Source: Halobacteria archaeon (GTDB lineage Archaea; Halobacteriota; Methanoliparia; Methanoliparales; Methanoliparaceae). From it: 15,139 bases of DNA. Position numbers and translations under genes: made by a program. Location of the stretch: the NCBI GenBank assembly GCA_013329575.1, contig DUJX01000121.1, forward strand, positions 1-15,139, given 5' to 3'. The notes under the pieces are model-generated. The model was not told the origin of the DNA. It worked only from the letters and a program-made list of their open reading frames with translations, and searched no databases. Positions 14,401 through 15,139 of this stretch are shown piece by piece (within the stretch, counting starts at the first letter, position 1; each line of letters begins with the position of its first letter).

Positions 14401-15139
14401 ATGTCTGAAAAAACATTTGAAAAAGAGATAAAAGATGCGTTGGTATCCATCGATGAGAAGATTGATCAGATCGATAAGAAGATCGATGAAAACATTAAAA
14501 AAATATCAAAACAGATCGAACAGATTCTTCCAATGATAGGTGAGGGTAAAGAGGAGAAAAAGGAAGAAACACGCGAGAAAAAAACAGGCAAAGAGAGTTT
14601 AGAAGCAATTGGTGAGAGGATCGAACAGGTTGAGAAGGAACTCAACAAGAGGGTAAAAAACGTTCCAAAATATCTCGATGACAGTTTCAAAAAAATCTCG
14701 AAACAGATCGATCAGCTTATCTCACAGATAAAAGAGGTTGAAAAAGAGGCTGAATCATCAGTGAAAGAGGAGAGGGCGGAGGGCGAAGAAGAGACCAAGA
14801 TGCCTACTCGTGAAGAGATACTGGACGCCCTAAAAGAGGGAAAGATAACAAACACTGAGGCGTTAGAACTACTCGACCAGATCAGCAAGGAAAAACCTAG
14901 TGAAGAGGAAGAAGAAACCGTTAAAGAGGAAACTGGTAAAAAGGCAGGCGCCGGTACCGAAGAGTTTGTAAAGAAAAGTAAAGATAGCATAGAAAAAGCT
15001 TTGAGTAAGTTAAGAGGTAGAGCATCAAGACTGTTTGAGCAGGCTGGCGGGGAAGAAAAAGAGAAAACTAAAGAAGGCGAGGATGTAATGGAAGAAGAGG
15101 AAGGTATCGAGAAAGAGGGCGAAGAAGAGACCAAGATGC
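14401..15139 (+). CDS. Highly charged coiled-coil protein with internal repeat, 3' end beyond window
   Basis: I do not recognise this as a named family. The 246 visible residues are dominated by Glu and Lys, with no signal peptide or membrane segment. Residues 8-45 (for example SIDEKIDQIDKKIDE) and about 65-118 look like coiled coils with Ile/Leu heptads. KKISKQIEQI (33-42) and KKISKQIDQL (97-106) are internal copies. Residues 135-160 (TREEILDALKEGKITNTEAL, then ELLDQI) resemble the short helical hairpin of SHOCT-like/YvlB N-terminal domains. Acidic linkers follow. The segment EGEEETKM at 127-134 recurs at 239-246, encoded by 25 identical bases, as the sequence ends. ATG 14401 has a perfect AAGGAGGT five bases upstream, suggesting strong expression. 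A cytosolic scaffold or filament role is possible but unproven. Confidence 0.8.
   Translation, partial: MSEKTFEKEIKDALVSIDEKIDQIDKKIDENIKKISKQIEQILPMIGEGKEEKKEETREKKTGKESLEAIGERIEQVEKELNKRVKNVPKYLDDSFKKISKQIDQLISQIKEVEKEAESSVKEERAEGEEETKMPTREEILDALKEGKITNTEALELLDQISKEKPSEEEEETVKEETGKKAGAGTEEFVKKSKDSIEKALSKLRGRASRLFEQAGGEEKEKTKEGEDVMEEEEGIEKEGEEETKM
15115..15139 (+). repeat. Start of a second copy of a 336-base coding repeat
   Basis: These 25 bases match 14779-14803 exactly, 336 bases (112 codons) later and in the same frame. The match runs to the last base of the window, so its full length cannot be seen. A coincidental 25-base identity is very unlikely; a duplicated module is inferred. Confidence 0.7.

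Noticed and set aside
14466..15134. Antisense serine/phenylalanine-rich frames opposite the coiled-coil gene
   Set aside because: They are the complement of Glu/Lys-rich codons (GAA/GAG/AAA giving TTC/CTC/TTT) and lack start signals; the plus-strand frame has a perfect SD.

Overview
The window is AT-rich archaeal chromosomal DNA. The evidence is an archaeal-type valyl-tRNA synthetase, ribosomal protein L21e, RNA polymerase subunit F (Rpb4-like), the DUF655 helix-hairpin-helix protein, Pus10 and a DUF22 protein, together with TATA-like box A elements upstream of several genes. The valS signature (HIGN instead of HIGH) and the DUF22 gene point to the Archaeoglobi/Methanomicrobia side of the Euryarchaeota. 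That placement is inferred, because no taxon-diagnostic gene is present. Nearly all genes are ordinary housekeeping genes. No CRISPR array, transposase, tRNA or rRNA was seen.

Layout. (1) 1-2263, minus: valS, cut by the left edge. (2) 2411-4173, plus: a two-gene ABC-2 exporter (ATPase and permease) divergent from valS, with codon choice unlike its neighbours. (3) 4402-7302, plus: a tetrapyrrole run of a Met8/CysG-N-like protein, hemA and hemB. (4) 7330-11648, minus: an information-processing block read as DUF22 protein, pus10, rpl21e, rpoF, DUF655 and rsmA. (5) 11649-11903: a divergent control region dense in inverted and direct repeats. (6) 11904-13034, plus: a beta-decarboxylating dehydrogenase of the isopropylmalate/isocitrate/tartrate family. 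(7) 13128-14136, minus: a hotdog thioesterase and a flavodoxin-like protein. (8) 14401 to the right edge, plus: a highly charged coiled-coil protein behind a duplicated TATA-rich element.

How the genes work together. The hem run makes 5-aminolevulinate precursor and porphobilinogen, which feed siroheme, cobalamin, F430 or heme; the later steps are not in the window. The minus-strand block joins ribosome components and maturation (L21e, RsmA), tRNA modification (Pus10) and transcription (RpoF), an arrangement I recall as conserved in Euryarchaeota. The exporter, dehydrogenase, thioesterase and flavodoxin are accessory or metabolic genes whose substrates the sequence does not fix.

Most worth a second look: the coiled-coil protein, whose coding sequence starts to repeat exactly 336 bases (112 codons) later, just as the window ends; the inverted repeats and a 12-bp palindrome in 11683-11839; the missing NxxD aspartate in the Met8-like protein; and the mixed substrate and cofactor signatures of the dehydrogenase.
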